Shown here: positions 34,193 through 43,348 of the stretch, piece by piece
Layout: the number at the start of each line of letters is the position of its first letter
Position numbering within the stretch: position 1 is the first letter of the stretch
Assembly (NCBI GenBank): GCA_965215315.1
Contig: CBDCDB010000008.1
Location: 3,534,001 to 3,598,000 of the forward strand
Length of the DNA stretch: 64,000 bases
DNA from: Truepera sp965215315
GTDB lineage: Bacteria > Deinococcota > Deinococci > Deinococcales > Trueperaceae
Direction of reading: 5' to 3'
Notes under the pieces: model-generated
What the model was told of the DNA's origin: nothing
The model's database searches: none
The model's input: only the letters and a program-made list of their open reading frames with translations
Made by a program: the position numbers and the translations under genes

Positions 34193-35083
34193 ATGAGCAG
34201 TTTAGATTCCCCCTTAAAGATTGGTGTGGCGTTAGGTGGCGGTAGCGCTCGAGGTTTTGCCCACATCGGGGCGCTTACCGCTCTGGAGCGCAACGGGTTT
34301 GTCCCTGACCTGATTGTCGGAACGAGCTTCGGGGCGATTGTCGGGTCGCTCTACGCTGCTGGGCTGACGCCGCATGAAATTGCCGGAACCGCCAACAGTA
34401 TGCGCTGGCGTGACCTCTCTAAAGTGCTTGACTTCGGCCTGCACAAAGCGGCGCTCTTTTCGGGGGACAAGCTCGAGACCTACCTTGATGAACTCGTCGA
34501 AGGCCGGAGTTTCAGCGACTTGAAGCGTACCCTCGTCGTCGTCGCTACCGACCTCGCTACCGGTGAGCCCGTCAACCTGACCTCTGGGCCGCTCGCTAGA
34601 GCCCTGCGTGCCAGCGCCTCGATGCCGGGGGTATTTTCACCCGTTGAGCTGAACGGGCGGTTTCTGGTTGATGGCGGGCTAGGCTCGCCGCTACCGCTGG
34701 CAACGCTGGAGGGCTACGACCTCGATATCGCGCTTGGGATTGGGGCGGGACTCGAGGAAGCCGACTCCGGCGCGATTCGTTTTGCCCAGCGCTGGCTCAC
34801 CACCCGGATGGGGCAGCACGTTCACAAGACCTTGCGCGACCATCCCGGCGCACATCCGATGCGGCAGCTCGGGCGTTCACTCGCACACACCATGACCGCG
34901 TGGCAAACGCCGCAAGTCTTGTCCGAAGAGGCGCTCTACGTGCATACAAATCCGCCGATCAGCTGGTTTAACTTTCGTGGGGCGGAAGTGGCGATGACCG
35001 CCGGAGACGCAGCTTTAGAAGGCTATATCCCCCGGCTTAAAAAAGCCTTAAGCGCGTACGACTCGGTAAGTTACCAGGTCTAG
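34193..35083 (+). CDS. Patatin-like phospholipase (RssA type)
   Basis: The 296-residue protein has the oxyanion loop GGGSARG (15-21), the nucleophile GTSFG (Ser45) and the catalytic Asp in LVDGGLGSPLP, the full Ser-Asp dyad of bacterial patatins. No signal peptide is present. The short form matches RssA-type proteins, which act on membrane lipids in the cytoplasm. It stands alone, followed by a decayed VOC gene. Confidence 0.9.
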   Translation: MSSLDSPLKIGVALGGGSARGFAHIGALTALERNGFVPDLIVGTSFGAIVGSLYAAGLTPHEIAGTANSMRWRDLSKVLDFGLHKAALFSGDKLETYLDELVEGRSFSDLKRTLVVVATDLATGEPVNLTSGPLARALRASASMPGVFSPVELNGRFLVDGGLGSPLPLATLEGYDLDIALGIGAGLEEADSGAIRFAQRWLTTRMGQHVHKTLRDHPGAHPMRQLGRSLAHTMTAWQTPQVLSEEALYVHTNPPISWFNFRGAEVAMTAGDAALEGYIPRLKKALSAYDSVSYQV

Positions 35084-35113
35084 ACCTCACCTACCTTGAC
35101 ACCTCTGAGCTGA

Positions 35114-35536
35114 ATAAACCAGTCTATCGTCCACGTTGCGCTGATTGTTAGAGATTACGATGAGGCTACCGCGTTTTACACGCAAAAGCTTCATTTCACG
35201 CTCTTAGAGGATACCTATCAAGCCGAGCAGGATAAGCGCTGGGTCGTCGTTGCGCCGCCCGGTTCAGGGGGGACGAATCTCTTGTTAGCTTGAGCCTCAA
35301 CTCCTGAGCAAGAAGCGTTTATCGGTCATCAGTCAGGGGGCAGGGTTTTTTTGTTTCTCCGTACCGACGACTTTTGGCGCGATTGTCACGAGATGATCTC
35401 TAAAGGTATTGAGTTTGTGCGTGGACCCAAAGAGGCTGAGTACGCCACCGTTGCGGTATTCAAAGATTTATACGGCAATTTGTGGGACTTGCTCGAGTTT
35501 GTTCCAGATCGTCCGTTAGCTCGGCGCTCGAGCTAA
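35114..35536 (+). pseudogene. VOC/glyoxalase-family protein with an in-frame stop
   Basis: The frame reads IVHVALIVRDYDEATAFYTQKL, then LLLA, a TGA at 35291-35293, and continues without shift through FLFLRTDDFWRD, KGIEFVRGPKE and VFKDLYGNLWDLLEF. Related proteins have an Arg at the stop position, so CGA to TGA is the likely change. No start codon is present in frame; CTGAATAAAC at about 35110 may be the decayed start with one extra C. At least two lesions make loss of function likely. Downstream codons could still be made from a late start as an 61-residue fragment. Confidence 0.8.
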
Positions 35537-35539
35537 CAC

Positions 35540-36424
35540 CTACAAAATCGCCTTCCCGAGCAGCGACGCCGCCATCTCGACCATAATCCGCCCGGTCGTA
35601 TTTTTAACGTCTAAAACTGGATTGACTTCGACTAAATCGAGGCTCGTGACCTTGCCCGAATCGGCTAGCAGTTCCATCAACAGGTGGGCCTCGCGGTAGC
35701 TGAGACCACCCGGTACAGGGGTGCCGACACCCGGCGCGAGGGTCGGGTCTAAAGCGTCGGCGTCGAACGAAACGTGCAAGCGCGGAACGTCCGAGAGGTA
35801 TTCGGTGGCCTCTTCTGCGACGACCGCGAGGCCGCGCTTGTCAATCTCTTTCATCGTGTAGGCGCGGATGTTGTGCTCACGGACGAACGCCCGCTCGAAC
35901 GGGTCTAGGCTCCGCAAGCCGATAAACACGAGGTCTCGCGGCCTCAAAATTGCGCCGCCGCCCCAAACCTCGAGCAACCTCTCATCACCGTTTCCTAGCA
36001 GGTGCGACAGCGGCATCCCGTGAATGTTGCCGCTCGGACTGCTCTGGGGCGTATTGAGGTCGGCGTGCGCGTCCACCCAAATGACGCCCGTATGACCGGC
36101 TTGGGCCACCCCCGCCACACTGCCCAGCGAGACCGAATGGTCACCGCCTAGCGCAATAGGAAAATCGCCTTCAGGCATCTCTCTAAGTTCCAAAAACGCC
36201 TGACGGCAGGTTTCGGCGATGGTTTCAGCGTAGTGAAGGCCGTTTGTGCTGGTGATGGCTTCAGCGACCGGCATCTGCACGTTGCCGTGATCAAAAACCG
36301 TGTGTCCGAGTTTTTCTAAACTCGCCGCTAGCCCCGCGAGCCGCAACGCGCTCGGCCCCATATCGACGCCGCGCCGCCCCGCACCCAAATCGAGCGGAAT
36401 CCCTAAAATGCGAATGTTTATCAT
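35540..36424 (-). CDS. rocF: Arginase
   Basis: Arginase hydrolyses arginine to ornithine and urea with a two-manganese site. The 294-residue protein has all ligand motifs in order: GGDHS (93-97), DAHADLNTP (118 onward), SFDADALDP, and the C-terminal DLVEVNP. The start LGIPLDLGAGRRGVDMGPSALR is also typical. It is expressed alone, from a leaderless-type promoter. With the P5C dehydrogenase at the far end of the window it would belong to arginine-to-glutamate breakdown. Confidence 0.95.
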   Translation of the reverse strand: MINIRILGIPLDLGAGRRGVDMGPSALRLAGLAASLEKLGHTVFDHGNVQMPVAEAITSTNGLHYAETIAETCRQAFLELREMPEGDFPIALGGDHSVSLGSVAGVAQAGHTGVIWVDAHADLNTPQSSPSGNIHGMPLSHLLGNGDERLLEVWGGGAILRPRDLVFIGLRSLDPFERAFVREHNIRAYTMKEIDKRGLAVVAEEATEYLSDVPRLHVSFDADALDPTLAPGVGTPVPGGLSYREAHLLMELLADSGKVTSLDLVEVNPVLDVKNTTGRIMVEMAASLLGKAIL

Positions 36425-36429
36425 GCGTT

Positions 36430-36435
36430 AAACTA
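36430..36435 (-). promoter_or_regulatory. -10 box TAGTTT before arginase
   Basis: TAGTTT with a 5-nt spacer to the ATG and no ribosome site. The 230-bp gap upstream is AT-rich and otherwise shows nothing I can name. Confidence 0.5.
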
Positions 36436-36610
36436 GCACGAAGTACGTCAGAGACGCGAATTTGAAAGTTATTACAGGTATTCAAATAGATATACAAAAC
36501 GGCCGATTACGATGTTCCCAGTATATTTACCAGACAGCGCAGCTGTTTCAAGGTGACAGCAGTTCGGCCTACCCGGATTCGGCTTACAGAGGTGTGGAAA
36601 CGAGCTAACG

Positions 36611-36642
36611 TTAAAAGCTCGAGGTCTAACCTCACCTCGAGC
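36611..36642 (-). terminator. Terminator of the gnd-zwf unit built around CTCGAG
   Basis: On the minus strand GCTCGAGGT (36642-36634) pairs with ACCTCGAGC (36625-36617), followed by TTTTAA. It lies 16 nt after the stop of the small acidic protein. Confidence 0.85.
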
Positions 36643-36657
36643 CTCTGATACTTCTGA

Positions 36658-36867
36658 TTACTCGCTCTTTTCGTTTGCCTCTTCGATATCGCCGGTCATC
36701 TCTTCTAACTCGCCCTCGATTTTACGGCGCTCCTCGGGGTCAGCTTCGTCGCGTTCTTGGAGCAGCAGATTTTCTTCAGTCAGCTCCGGTTGCGCCCGGT
36801 CGGGTGTTTTGTCGGTGCCTTGACCGTCAGGTTCATGTTCGGGTTGTTTCGGCGTGTCGTCGTTCAC
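36658..36867 (-). CDS. Small acidic protein, 69 residues
   Basis: From the GTG at 36867, with AAGGAG 5 nt upstream, the protein is almost wholly charged: Asp, Glu, Lys, Arg, Gln and Pro make up most of it, with an acidic helix at the end (EERRKIEGELEEMTGDIEEAN). It is likely disordered or partly coiled. It is the last gene of the gnd-zwf unit, 18 bp after zwf. No family is known to me; a regulatory or chaperone-like role cannot be judged. Confidence 0.7.
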   Translation of the reverse strand: MNDDTPKQPEHEPDGQGTDKTPDRAQPELTEENLLLQERDEADPEERRKIEGELEEMTGDIEEANEKSE

Positions 36868-36885
36868 AGGTTCTCCTTGTCTCAA

Positions 36886-38307
36886 CTATTCAGTTTCAGG
36901 AACGTTCCAGATACGTCCGCTTTTAGCGAGCAGCATGTCCGCCTCTTCCGGCCCCCAGCTGCCCCGTTCGTACACCGCCGGGTCATCGAAGTTTTTCTCC
37001 CAGGTGCTGATGACCGGCTCGACAATGCGCCACTGCGCCTCAACCTCATCAGCGCGCATGAAGAGTGTAGCGTCGCCCATCATCACGTCCTCGAGCAGCG
37101 TTTCGTAAGCGTCACGCCCGTTGGTATCGAACTCTTCGTCGTAGTAAAAGTCCATGCTCGCGCGGCTTAGGCTCACACCTTGCCCCGGACGTTTGGCGAC
37201 AAACCGGAGGCTGATGCCCTCGTTGGGTTGTAGCCGCAAGATGATGCGGTCGGGTTTGACGGGGCCGCGCAGCTCGAAGGGGATATGCGGCGGACGCTTG
37301 TAGACGACCACAATCTCGCTCGATTTGGACTTTAGGGCCTTGCCGCTCCGGATAAAAAACGGCACCCCGGCCCAGCGCCAGTTGGCGATTTGTAGCTCTA
37401 AGGCCGCGTAGGTGCCTTGCCTCGAGCCTTTCCCAACATCAGGCTCGTTGCGGTAGCCCGCGTACTGTCCGATGACGGCGGCGGCGGGGTTGGCGCACGT
37501 CATCGCCTGAAAAACCTTGACCTTTTCGTCGCGGACGCTGATGGCGTCGTAGCGGCTCGGGGGTTCGGTTGCGGTCAGCGCCACGAGTTGCAGCAGGTGG
37601 TTTTGAATTACGTCACGGATGACGCCGGTTTCGTCGTAAAACGAGCCGCGCCCTTCGACGCCCATGGGTTCCGCCATCGTAATCTGTACGTGGTCAACGT
37701 ACTGCGAGTTCCAGGTAGGCTCAAAAATCGAATTGGCGAAGCGTAAAGCGGCGATATTTTGCGCGGTTTCTTTGGCTAGGTAGTGGTCAATCCGGTAAAC
37801 CTGCGACTCGTCGAAATTGTCCAGTACGGTTTTGTTGAGTTCTTGGGCGCTTTTGAGGTCGTCACCAAACGGTTTTTCAATCACCAGCCGCGTCTTACCT
37901 TCGCTACGGTTGAGGCCCGCCCGCCCCAAGTGTTCAACGATGCCGCCGTAGGTACTCGGCGGGGTCGAGGTGTAAAAGATGCGGTCGGGGAGTCCAATTT
38001 CGTCTAGGTGTCCAGCAAGCTTGTCGAATCCGGCGGCGTCGTCGTAACCGCCTGAGACAAATGAAAAACGTGGTGCGAGCGTGTCCCAGTCAGCTTTGTT
38101 AAAGGCTTTGGCGGCAAACTTTTGCAGCGCCTTTTTGACCTCATCTTGCAGTTTGGCGTCGTCCCAATCACGCCGTGAGTACCCCACCAGCTTCGTTTCG
38201 GGGTGGAGTGCGCCGCTCTTATGCAGCTCGAAAATGGCGGGCATCAGTTTGCGGGCAGCGAGGTCGCCGGTAATGCCGAAGATGACAAACGTACAGGGGG
38301 AGGCCAC
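36886..38307 (-). CDS. zwf: Glucose-6-phosphate 1-dehydrogenase
   Basis: The enzyme makes 6-phosphogluconolactone and NADPH at the entry of the oxidative pentose phosphate pathway. The 473 residues have the nucleotide loop GITGDLAARKL and the signature RIDHYLAKE with the catalytic His, followed by FANSIFEPTWN. It starts at a GTG two bases after the gnd stop, with AAAGGA upstream, so it is coupled to gnd. Confidence 0.96.
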   Translation of the reverse strand: MASPCTFVIFGITGDLAARKLMPAIFELHKSGALHPETKLVGYSRRDWDDAKLQDEVKKALQKFAAKAFNKADWDTLAPRFSFVSGGYDDAAGFDKLAGHLDEIGLPDRIFYTSTPPSTYGGIVEHLGRAGLNRSEGKTRLVIEKPFGDDLKSAQELNKTVLDNFDESQVYRIDHYLAKETAQNIAALRFANSIFEPTWNSQYVDHVQITMAEPMGVEGRGSFYDETGVIRDVIQNHLLQLVALTATEPPSRYDAISVRDEKVKVFQAMTCANPAAAVIGQYAGYRNEPDVGKGSRQGTYAALELQIANWRWAGVPFFIRSGKALKSKSSEIVVVYKRPPHIPFELRGPVKPDRIILRLQPNEGISLRFVAKRPGQGVSLSRASMDFYYDEEFDTNGRDAYETLLEDVMMGDATLFMRADEVEAQWRIVEPVISTWEKNFDDPAVYERGSWGPEEADMLLAKSGRIWNVPETE

Positions 38308-38309
38308 TG

Positions 38310-39272
38310 CTATCCTTTCGCTTCGGGGGGCGCAGTCTCTTCGACGCCGGACGCCTCGACACCTTCGGCCTCGAGTACCTCGTGAATTGCGTGCCCGCCG
38401 AATTCGTTACGCAGGGCGGCGGCGAGCTTGGCGGCGAACGAATCGGTTTCACGGCTCGAGAACCGCGCAAACAGCGCCGCCGCAATCGCCGCCATCGGCA
38501 CCGCGTTGTCCACGCCGTACTGAACCGTCCAGCGGCCCATCCCCGAATCGTCCACATACGCCCGCACATCGTTGAGCCGCACATCTTTTTTAAGCGCCAT
38601 CGCCGCAAGCTCCAAAAGCCACGACCGCACGACCGACCCATGCGTCCACAACTCGGAAATCTGCTCCAAGTTCAGGTCGGCGTGCGGATACTTCGCCATC
38701 GCTTCAAACCCCTCGCCGTAAGACTGGATGATGGCGTACTCGATGCCGTTATGAATCATTTTGACGAAGTGTCCAGCTCCGGTCGGCCCGACGTGCGCGT
38801 AGCCGTTTTCCGGGGCGAGCGTTTTTAAGATAGGCTCGAGTGTCGTAAACGCTTCGTCCGACGCCCCGACCATCAGGTTGTAGCCTTCGCGGAGTCCCCA
38901 AACGCCCCCCGAAACGCCGGAGTCTACGTAGTGAATCCCCTCCGCTTCGGCTTGCTCGGCGCGCCTGCGGGAGTCTTCCCAGTTTGAGTTCGCGCCGTCA
39001 ACCAAAATGTCGCCTTTTTGCAGCTGCGACAACGCCTCATCGACGGCACCCTGAGTAATTTTGCCTGAAGGCAGCATCAGCCACAGCACGCGCGGCGCGT
39101 CAAGCTGCGCGACCATATCGTCGATTCCCGATGAGCCCGACGCCCCTTCTTTTTTCAGCTCACCGATAGCCTCTTCTGACAGGTCGTACACCACGACCTC
39201 GTGCCCGTCACCTAGCAAGCGGCGCGTCATATCGCCGCCCATCCGTCCGAGTCCCACCATGCCTAGTTTCAT
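38310..39272 (-). CDS. gnd: 6-phosphogluconate dehydrogenase, short form
   Basis: The 320-residue protein is the short, decarboxylating type found in many Gram-positive and Deinococcota genomes. It has the Rossmann loop GLGRMGG (7-13), GVSGGVWGLREGYNLMVG, and the catalytic Lys in GAGHFVKMIHNGIEY. It lacks the long C-terminal tail of the E. coli enzyme. GGAGG lies upstream of the ATG. It is the first gene of a gnd-zwf-small-protein unit that supplies NADPH and pentose phosphates. Confidence 0.94.
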   Translation of the reverse strand: MKLGMVGLGRMGGDMTRRLLGDGHEVVVYDLSEEAIGELKKEGASGSSGIDDMVAQLDAPRVLWLMLPSGKITQGAVDEALSQLQKGDILVDGANSNWEDSRRRAEQAEAEGIHYVDSGVSGGVWGLREGYNLMVGASDEAFTTLEPILKTLAPENGYAHVGPTGAGHFVKMIHNGIEYAIIQSYGEGFEAMAKYPHADLNLEQISELWTHGSVVRSWLLELAAMALKKDVRLNDVRAYVDDSGMGRWTVQYGVDNAVPMAAIAAALFARFSSRETDSFAAKLAAALRNEFGGHAIHEVLEAEGVEASGVEETAPPEAKG

Positions 39273-39361
39273 AACGCCTCCATGAGTGCAACTTTAACAG
39301 CTCAGGGTCAGAGAGATGTGGCGTGCGGGTAAAGTTGGCTCCTAAATGCGATACTAGGCGG

Positions 39362-40570
39362 ATGAGTACTGACGCTGCACTTGACCCCCAAACACTAGCC
39401 GCCCTGACACGCGGCGCAGAACATATCGTTCCTGAAAGCGGACTAGAAGAAAAACTCGCCTTAGCCAAACAGGAAAACCGTCAACTCCGCGTTAAACTAG
39501 GCGTTGACCCGTCCTCAACCGACCTGCACATCGGTCACGCGGTCGTGTTGCGCAGAATGCGCGACTTTCAAGACGCCGGTCACAAGGTCGTACTGATTAT
39601 CGGTGATTTTACGGCGATGATCGGCGACCCGTCGGGCAAGAGCAAAACGCGCCCAGTTTTGAGTCTCGAGGAAACCCGCAAAAACGGCGAAACCTACGTG
39701 GCGCAGGCCGTAAAAATCTTGAACGATGACCCGGACAAGCTCGAGCTTCGTCATAATTCGGAGTGGCTCGAGCCGTTGGGCTTTGCTGAACTCATCAAGC
39801 TGGCTTCGTCTTATACGGTGGCCCGGATGCTCGAGCGCGACGACTTTACCAAACGTTACGGCGCGGGCGTTCCCATCAGCGTCCACGAGTTTTTGTACCC
39901 GCTCGCGCAGGCTTACGATTCGGTCGCCATCCGCGCCGACATCGAACTCGGCGGCACCGACCAGCTCTTTAATTTGCTCGTCGGACGAGACGTACAGCGT
40001 TCTTACGGGCAAGTGCCGCAAATTGCTCTCACCACGCCGCTGCTAGAAGGTTTGGACGGCGTAAACAAGATGTCCAAATCTTTGGGTAACTACATCGGCG
40101 TGTCGGAATCGCCGGAAAGTATGTTCAAAAAAGCGATGCAAGTTCCTGATGAGCTTGTTTACCGCTACTTTGAGCTTGGTACTTCTCTACCGCTAGCTGA
40201 AGCGAAAACGCTGACCGAAACCGATATTAAAGAAGCGCACCGGGTTTTGGCCCATGAACTCGTCCGCACCTACCACGGTGAAGAACCCGTTGCCGAGGCC
40301 GAAAAACGTTTCGATTACGTTGCCAAAGGCGGCGTTCCAGACGATATTCCCGAAGCCGTGATTCCTGAAAGTGAATTGGGGGACGGCGCAATCTGGATTT
40401 GCAAGCTTGCAACATTGACCGGGCTTACAGCCTCAAACGGTGAGGCGCGGCGTTTAATTCAAAACCGAGGGCTTAAGCTTGGCGGTGAAGCCATTACTGA
40501 CGTAAATTTGCAGGTGGAATTGCCAGTGGTATTGCAGCGGGGGAAAGACAGATTTGTCAGAGCGGTTTAA
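39362..40570 (+). CDS. tyrS: Tyrosyl-tRNA synthetase
   Basis: A class I synthetase of 402 residues. HIGH is at 56-59 and KMSKS at 236-240, and the S4 RNA-binding domain closes the protein (EARRLIQNRGLKLGGEAI). GATACT lies 6 nt before the ATG at 39362 and AGGCGG is also there, so the start may be leaderless or leadered; a longer reading to 39323 is not supported. The C-terminal domain is typical of the TyrZ-like subgroup found in Thermus. Confidence 0.95.
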   Translation: MSTDAALDPQTLAALTRGAEHIVPESGLEEKLALAKQENRQLRVKLGVDPSSTDLHIGHAVVLRRMRDFQDAGHKVVLIIGDFTAMIGDPSGKSKTRPVLSLEETRKNGETYVAQAVKILNDDPDKLELRHNSEWLEPLGFAELIKLASSYTVARMLERDDFTKRYGAGVPISVHEFLYPLAQAYDSVAIRADIELGGTDQLFNLLVGRDVQRSYGQVPQIALTTPLLEGLDGVNKMSKSLGNYIGVSESPESMFKKAMQVPDELVYRYFELGTSLPLAEAKTLTETDIKEAHRVLAHELVRTYHGEEPVAEAEKRFDYVAKGGVPDDIPEAVIPESELGDGAIWICKLATLTGLTASNGEARRLIQNRGLKLGGEAITDVNLQVELPVVLQRGKDRFVRAV

Positions 40571-40598
40571 TTTACCCCTTTTCTGGTAAACTCTTGTC

Positions 40599-40895
40599 AG
40601 GCGCGTCATACACATTATTACCCGTAAACGTCTTAATGAGTTTGCCGAGAAACATCCTGAAGACAAAAGCTCCCTAGTTCGCTGATACAAGCTTCTAAAG
40701 GGAGAAGAACCGACCTCTTTTAGCGAGTTGCGAAAAATGTTTCCCAGCGCAGACGAAGTTGGCAACCTGATGGTGTTTGATATCGGCGGAAATAACGTGC
40801 GTCTTATTGCCGCTATCCATTGCAATAGGCAAAAGGTCTATGTTCGCGCCGTTTTGACACACGGCGAATATGACCAGAACAAGTGGAAGGAATAG
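40599..40895 (+). pseudogene. higB: HigB-type RelE-superfamily toxin, inactivated
   Basis: The frame ITRKRLNEFAEKHPEDKSSLVR then reads TGA at 40683-40685 where relatives have Trp (TGG), and resumes with YKLLKGEEPTSFSELRKMFPSADEV and NNVRLIAAIHCNRQKVYVRAVL, ending HGEYDQNKWKE. TAAACT at 40587-40592 lies 6 nt before an AGG codon that aligns with the expected ATG, so the start codon also seems lost. The 3' part is intact. The gene lies 3 bp before a short antitoxin-like gene. Confidence 0.82.
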
Positions 40896-40898
40896 AGG

Positions 40899-41120
40899 AT
40901 GCTGAGCGTACCTGAAACCCAAAAAGTGTGGCAGCCGTTAGCCGACAGCCTTGTGGTGCCTCGCAACGAAGTACAGTACGAGCAGCTTGTAAGGTGGCTT
41001 GATAGACTCACCGACGAAGTGGGTGAGAACGAAGCTCATTCTCTAGCGTCGCTGATGGACGTTTTAGGTGTCCTTATCGAACGTTATGAAACCGAGTGTG
41101 TGCCTGAACTGCAAGAATGA
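40899..41120 (+). CDS. higA: HigA-type antitoxin remnant without the DNA-binding domain
   Basis: The 73-residue frame matches the N-terminal helical part of HigA antitoxins that follow HigB (YEQLVRWLDRLTDEVGENEAHSLASLMDVLGVLIERYE). It stops after ELQE, where relatives continue with the Xre-type helix-turn-helix, so toxin-binding may remain but repression is lost. Because the toxin is dead, both genes are probably decaying together. Confidence 0.65.
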   Translation: MLSVPETQKVWQPLADSLVVPRNEVQYEQLVRWLDRLTDEVGENEAHSLASLMDVLGVLIERYETECVPELQE

Positions 41121-41222
41121 CGACTTCAACGTATCGGGGCGTCCACCCCTTCAAGCTCTGACGCTGTTTTTGAGAAGCCTTGCCAAAGGGCACTTGGGGC
41201 GGATTTCTCACCGCCTCCGTGA

Positions 41223-41228
41223 TAGCAT
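41223..41228 (+). promoter_or_regulatory. -10 box TAGCAT before lptB
   Basis: TAGCAT with a 6-nt spacer to the ATG and no ribosome site. Confidence 0.55.
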
Positions 41229-41234
41229 CATCCT

Positions 41235-42008
41235 ATGTCTGTAACGGAACCTGTGCTTGTGGCCCCTGCTCCCGAACGTGCGACTCTGAGGCTCGAGGCC
41301 GATACCCTCGTCAAACGTTACGGGGGCCGAACGGTCGTCGGGGGCGTAAGTTTTAACCTCAAACGCGGTGAAATCGTCGCACTGCTAGGCCCGAACGGAG
41401 CGGGCAAAACGACCTCGTTTTATATGATGGTCGGTTTTGTCCGGCCCAACTCCGGGCGTATTACGCTGGGCGGCGAAACCATCACCGGTTGGCCGATGTA
41501 CAAACGGGCGCGGCGCGGTCTGGGCTACCTGGCGCAAGAACCGAGCGCGTTTCGCAAGCTCTCAGTGCGAGACAACCTGATGGCGATTTTGGAGTTTCAA
41601 AAACTTTCCAAGGACGAGCAGGACTCGAGGGCCGATGAGCTGTTAGAAGAATTCGGCTTATCAAGGCTGGCGAACAGCCGGGCCGATACGCTCTCAGGCG
41701 GCGAGAGAAGGCGGCTCGAGATTGCCCGCAGCCTTACCACCAACCCGGACTTTATCCTGCTTGACGAACCCTTTACTGGGGTCGACCCAAAGAATATCCG
41801 CGAGATTCAGCTCCTCATCGCCGACCTGCGGGCGCAGCGCGGCTTGGGCGTGCTTCTGACCGACCACAGCGTCCGTGAAACACTTTCGATTGCCGACCGA
41901 GTGTACCTGATGTTTGACGGCAAAGTCTTGTTCGAGGGAACCCCCGAGGCGTTTGCCGCCGATGAGAACGTCCGGACGCACTATCTAGGCAGCGACTTTC
42001 AACTTTAA
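41235..42008 (+). CDS. lptB: LptB, ATPase of the outer-membrane lipid export transporter
   Basis: The 257-residue ATPase has Walker A GPNGAGKT (52-59), Q-loop LAQEPSAF, signature LSGGERRR, Walker B FILLDEPF and the switch His in LLTDHSVRETL. The FRKLSVRDNLMAILE segment and the TDHSVRETLSIADR block are specific to LptB rather than other importer ATPases. LptB powers Lpt transport of lipopolysaccharide or related lipid in diderms. Its partners LptF/G are not in the window; the DUF3084 gene follows at 14 bp. Confidence 0.92.
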   Translation: MSVTEPVLVAPAPERATLRLEADTLVKRYGGRTVVGGVSFNLKRGEIVALLGPNGAGKTTSFYMMVGFVRPNSGRITLGGETITGWPMYKRARRGLGYLAQEPSAFRKLSVRDNLMAILEFQKLSKDEQDSRADELLEEFGLSRLANSRADTLSGGERRRLEIARSLTTNPDFILLDEPFTGVDPKNIREIQLLIADLRAQRGLGVLLTDHSVRETLSIADRVYLMFDGKVLFEGTPEAFAADENVRTHYLGSDFQL

Positions 42009-42022
42009 GCGCGGGCAGGACA

Positions 42023-43249
42023 ATGTTTTCCTTCGTCCTGCTCCTGATTTTGCTGGCGCTAGCGGGCGTGATTGCCTACGCGGGCGACCAGCTCGGGACG
42101 TGGGTCGGGCGGCGGCGGCTCAGCATCTTTGGCTGGCGGCCCAAACGCACCGGGCAGGCAGTCGGAATTGCGGCGGGCGTCCTGATCATGCTCAGTACGA
42201 TGGGCGTGCTGAGTTTAGCGTTTCGCGGGGCCGCCGGGGTGCTGCTACGTTCCCAGCAAACCGCCCGTGAACTCGAAGACTTGCGCGCAACGACCGCCGA
42301 CGCCGAACTTGCCAAAAATCAGGCTCGAGCTGCGCGGGACGCAGCGCTCCGTATCCGCGACCGTATCGTAAAAGAACAAGACACCCTACGCGCTGAACTC
42401 ACGGCTCTAAACGATGAGCAAGCGGAGCTGCAGGGCGATAACGCAGCTTTAGAAGAGGGCAACGCCGAACTCGCGCTCGCCAACGAATCGCTCGCGGCCC
42501 GCAACACCCAGCTCAGCGCTCAAAACGCCGCAATTCAAGGGACGTTTAACGATTTGCAAACGCAAGTTGTGACGCTCAACGAAGAGCTGCAGGCGCTCCG
42601 CGTCCGGAGTGAACGCGAAGCGCAAAACCTCCGCGATACGCTCGCGCAGTTTGAGGCCGCCAGCGGCAGCGAGCTGACCTACCGGCAGAACGAGGTCGTC
42701 TACTTTGACCTCATCGCCGCGCAAAACGTCACAGCGATTTCGGCGGCGCTCCAGGAATTTTTGGGGGGGGCGCAGAGCGCGGTCATTGAGCGTGGGGCCA
42801 GCGACGTCGAACTCAGCACTGACCAGCTCAACAGTCTGATCGGCGCGGTCGCCGCGACGCCGGGCGAAGATTTGGTGGTGCTGCTAGCTGCAGACAATTT
42901 TGTCGGAGGCTCACGAATTCTGGTCAGAGTCGAAGCGTACGACAACCGCAAACTTTTGGGGCGCGGTCAACTGATTGCCAGCCGTCAACTCTACGCCGGG
43001 GGGGACGGCGCACCGGTCAGCCGCTCGAGCCTCCGCGCCGAGGTCGCCCGCTTAACCCAGGAGAGCGTCAACCGGTTGCAGCGTATCGGGCTTTTTGAGC
43101 AGGTGCGGCCTGTACCGACCGAAGCTGAACTTGACGCGTTCGTCGCGTCTTTGTCACGGCTTTCCGGGCCGGTGGTCATTGGGGCGGTCGCTAGGGAAAA
43201 TATCTTTGTAGCGGGGCCAGCAGACCTTGACTTTATTATTTTGTACTGA
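42023..43249 (+). CDS. DUF3084 membrane protein with a coiled coil
   Basis: The 408-residue protein has two N-terminal membrane helices (about 1-20 and 45-70), a long coiled coil (about 75-215; ELEDLRATTADAELAKNQ and repeated AALxxxN heptads) and a C-terminal alpha/beta domain (about 225-408). This is the DUF3084 layout known from cyanobacteria and Deinococcota, where the function is unresolved. The adjacency to lptB suggests a role in the cell envelope or lipid export. It is followed by a MITE-like repeat and an IS. Confidence 0.82.
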   Translation: MFSFVLLLILLALAGVIAYAGDQLGTWVGRRRLSIFGWRPKRTGQAVGIAAGVLIMLSTMGVLSLAFRGAAGVLLRSQQTARELEDLRATTADAELAKNQARAARDAALRIRDRIVKEQDTLRAELTALNDEQAELQGDNAALEEGNAELALANESLAARNTQLSAQNAAIQGTFNDLQTQVVTLNEELQALRVRSEREAQNLRDTLAQFEAASGSELTYRQNEVVYFDLIAAQNVTAISAALQEFLGGAQSAVIERGASDVELSTDQLNSLIGAVAATPGEDLVVLLAADNFVGGSRILVRVEAYDNRKLLGRGQLIASRQLYAGGDGAPVSRSSLRAEVARLTQESVNRLQRIGLFEQVRPVPTEAELDAFVASLSRLSGPVVIGAVARENIFVAGPADLDFIILY

Positions 43250-43348
43250 ACTGCTTTGAACCGAGACTCGAGCGGTATCTATAGCAGGCATCAATTAGAA
43301 GCCATCTCAAAAACGAATAGTCAGCTGCATAGCTGTTAGAACGGTGGT

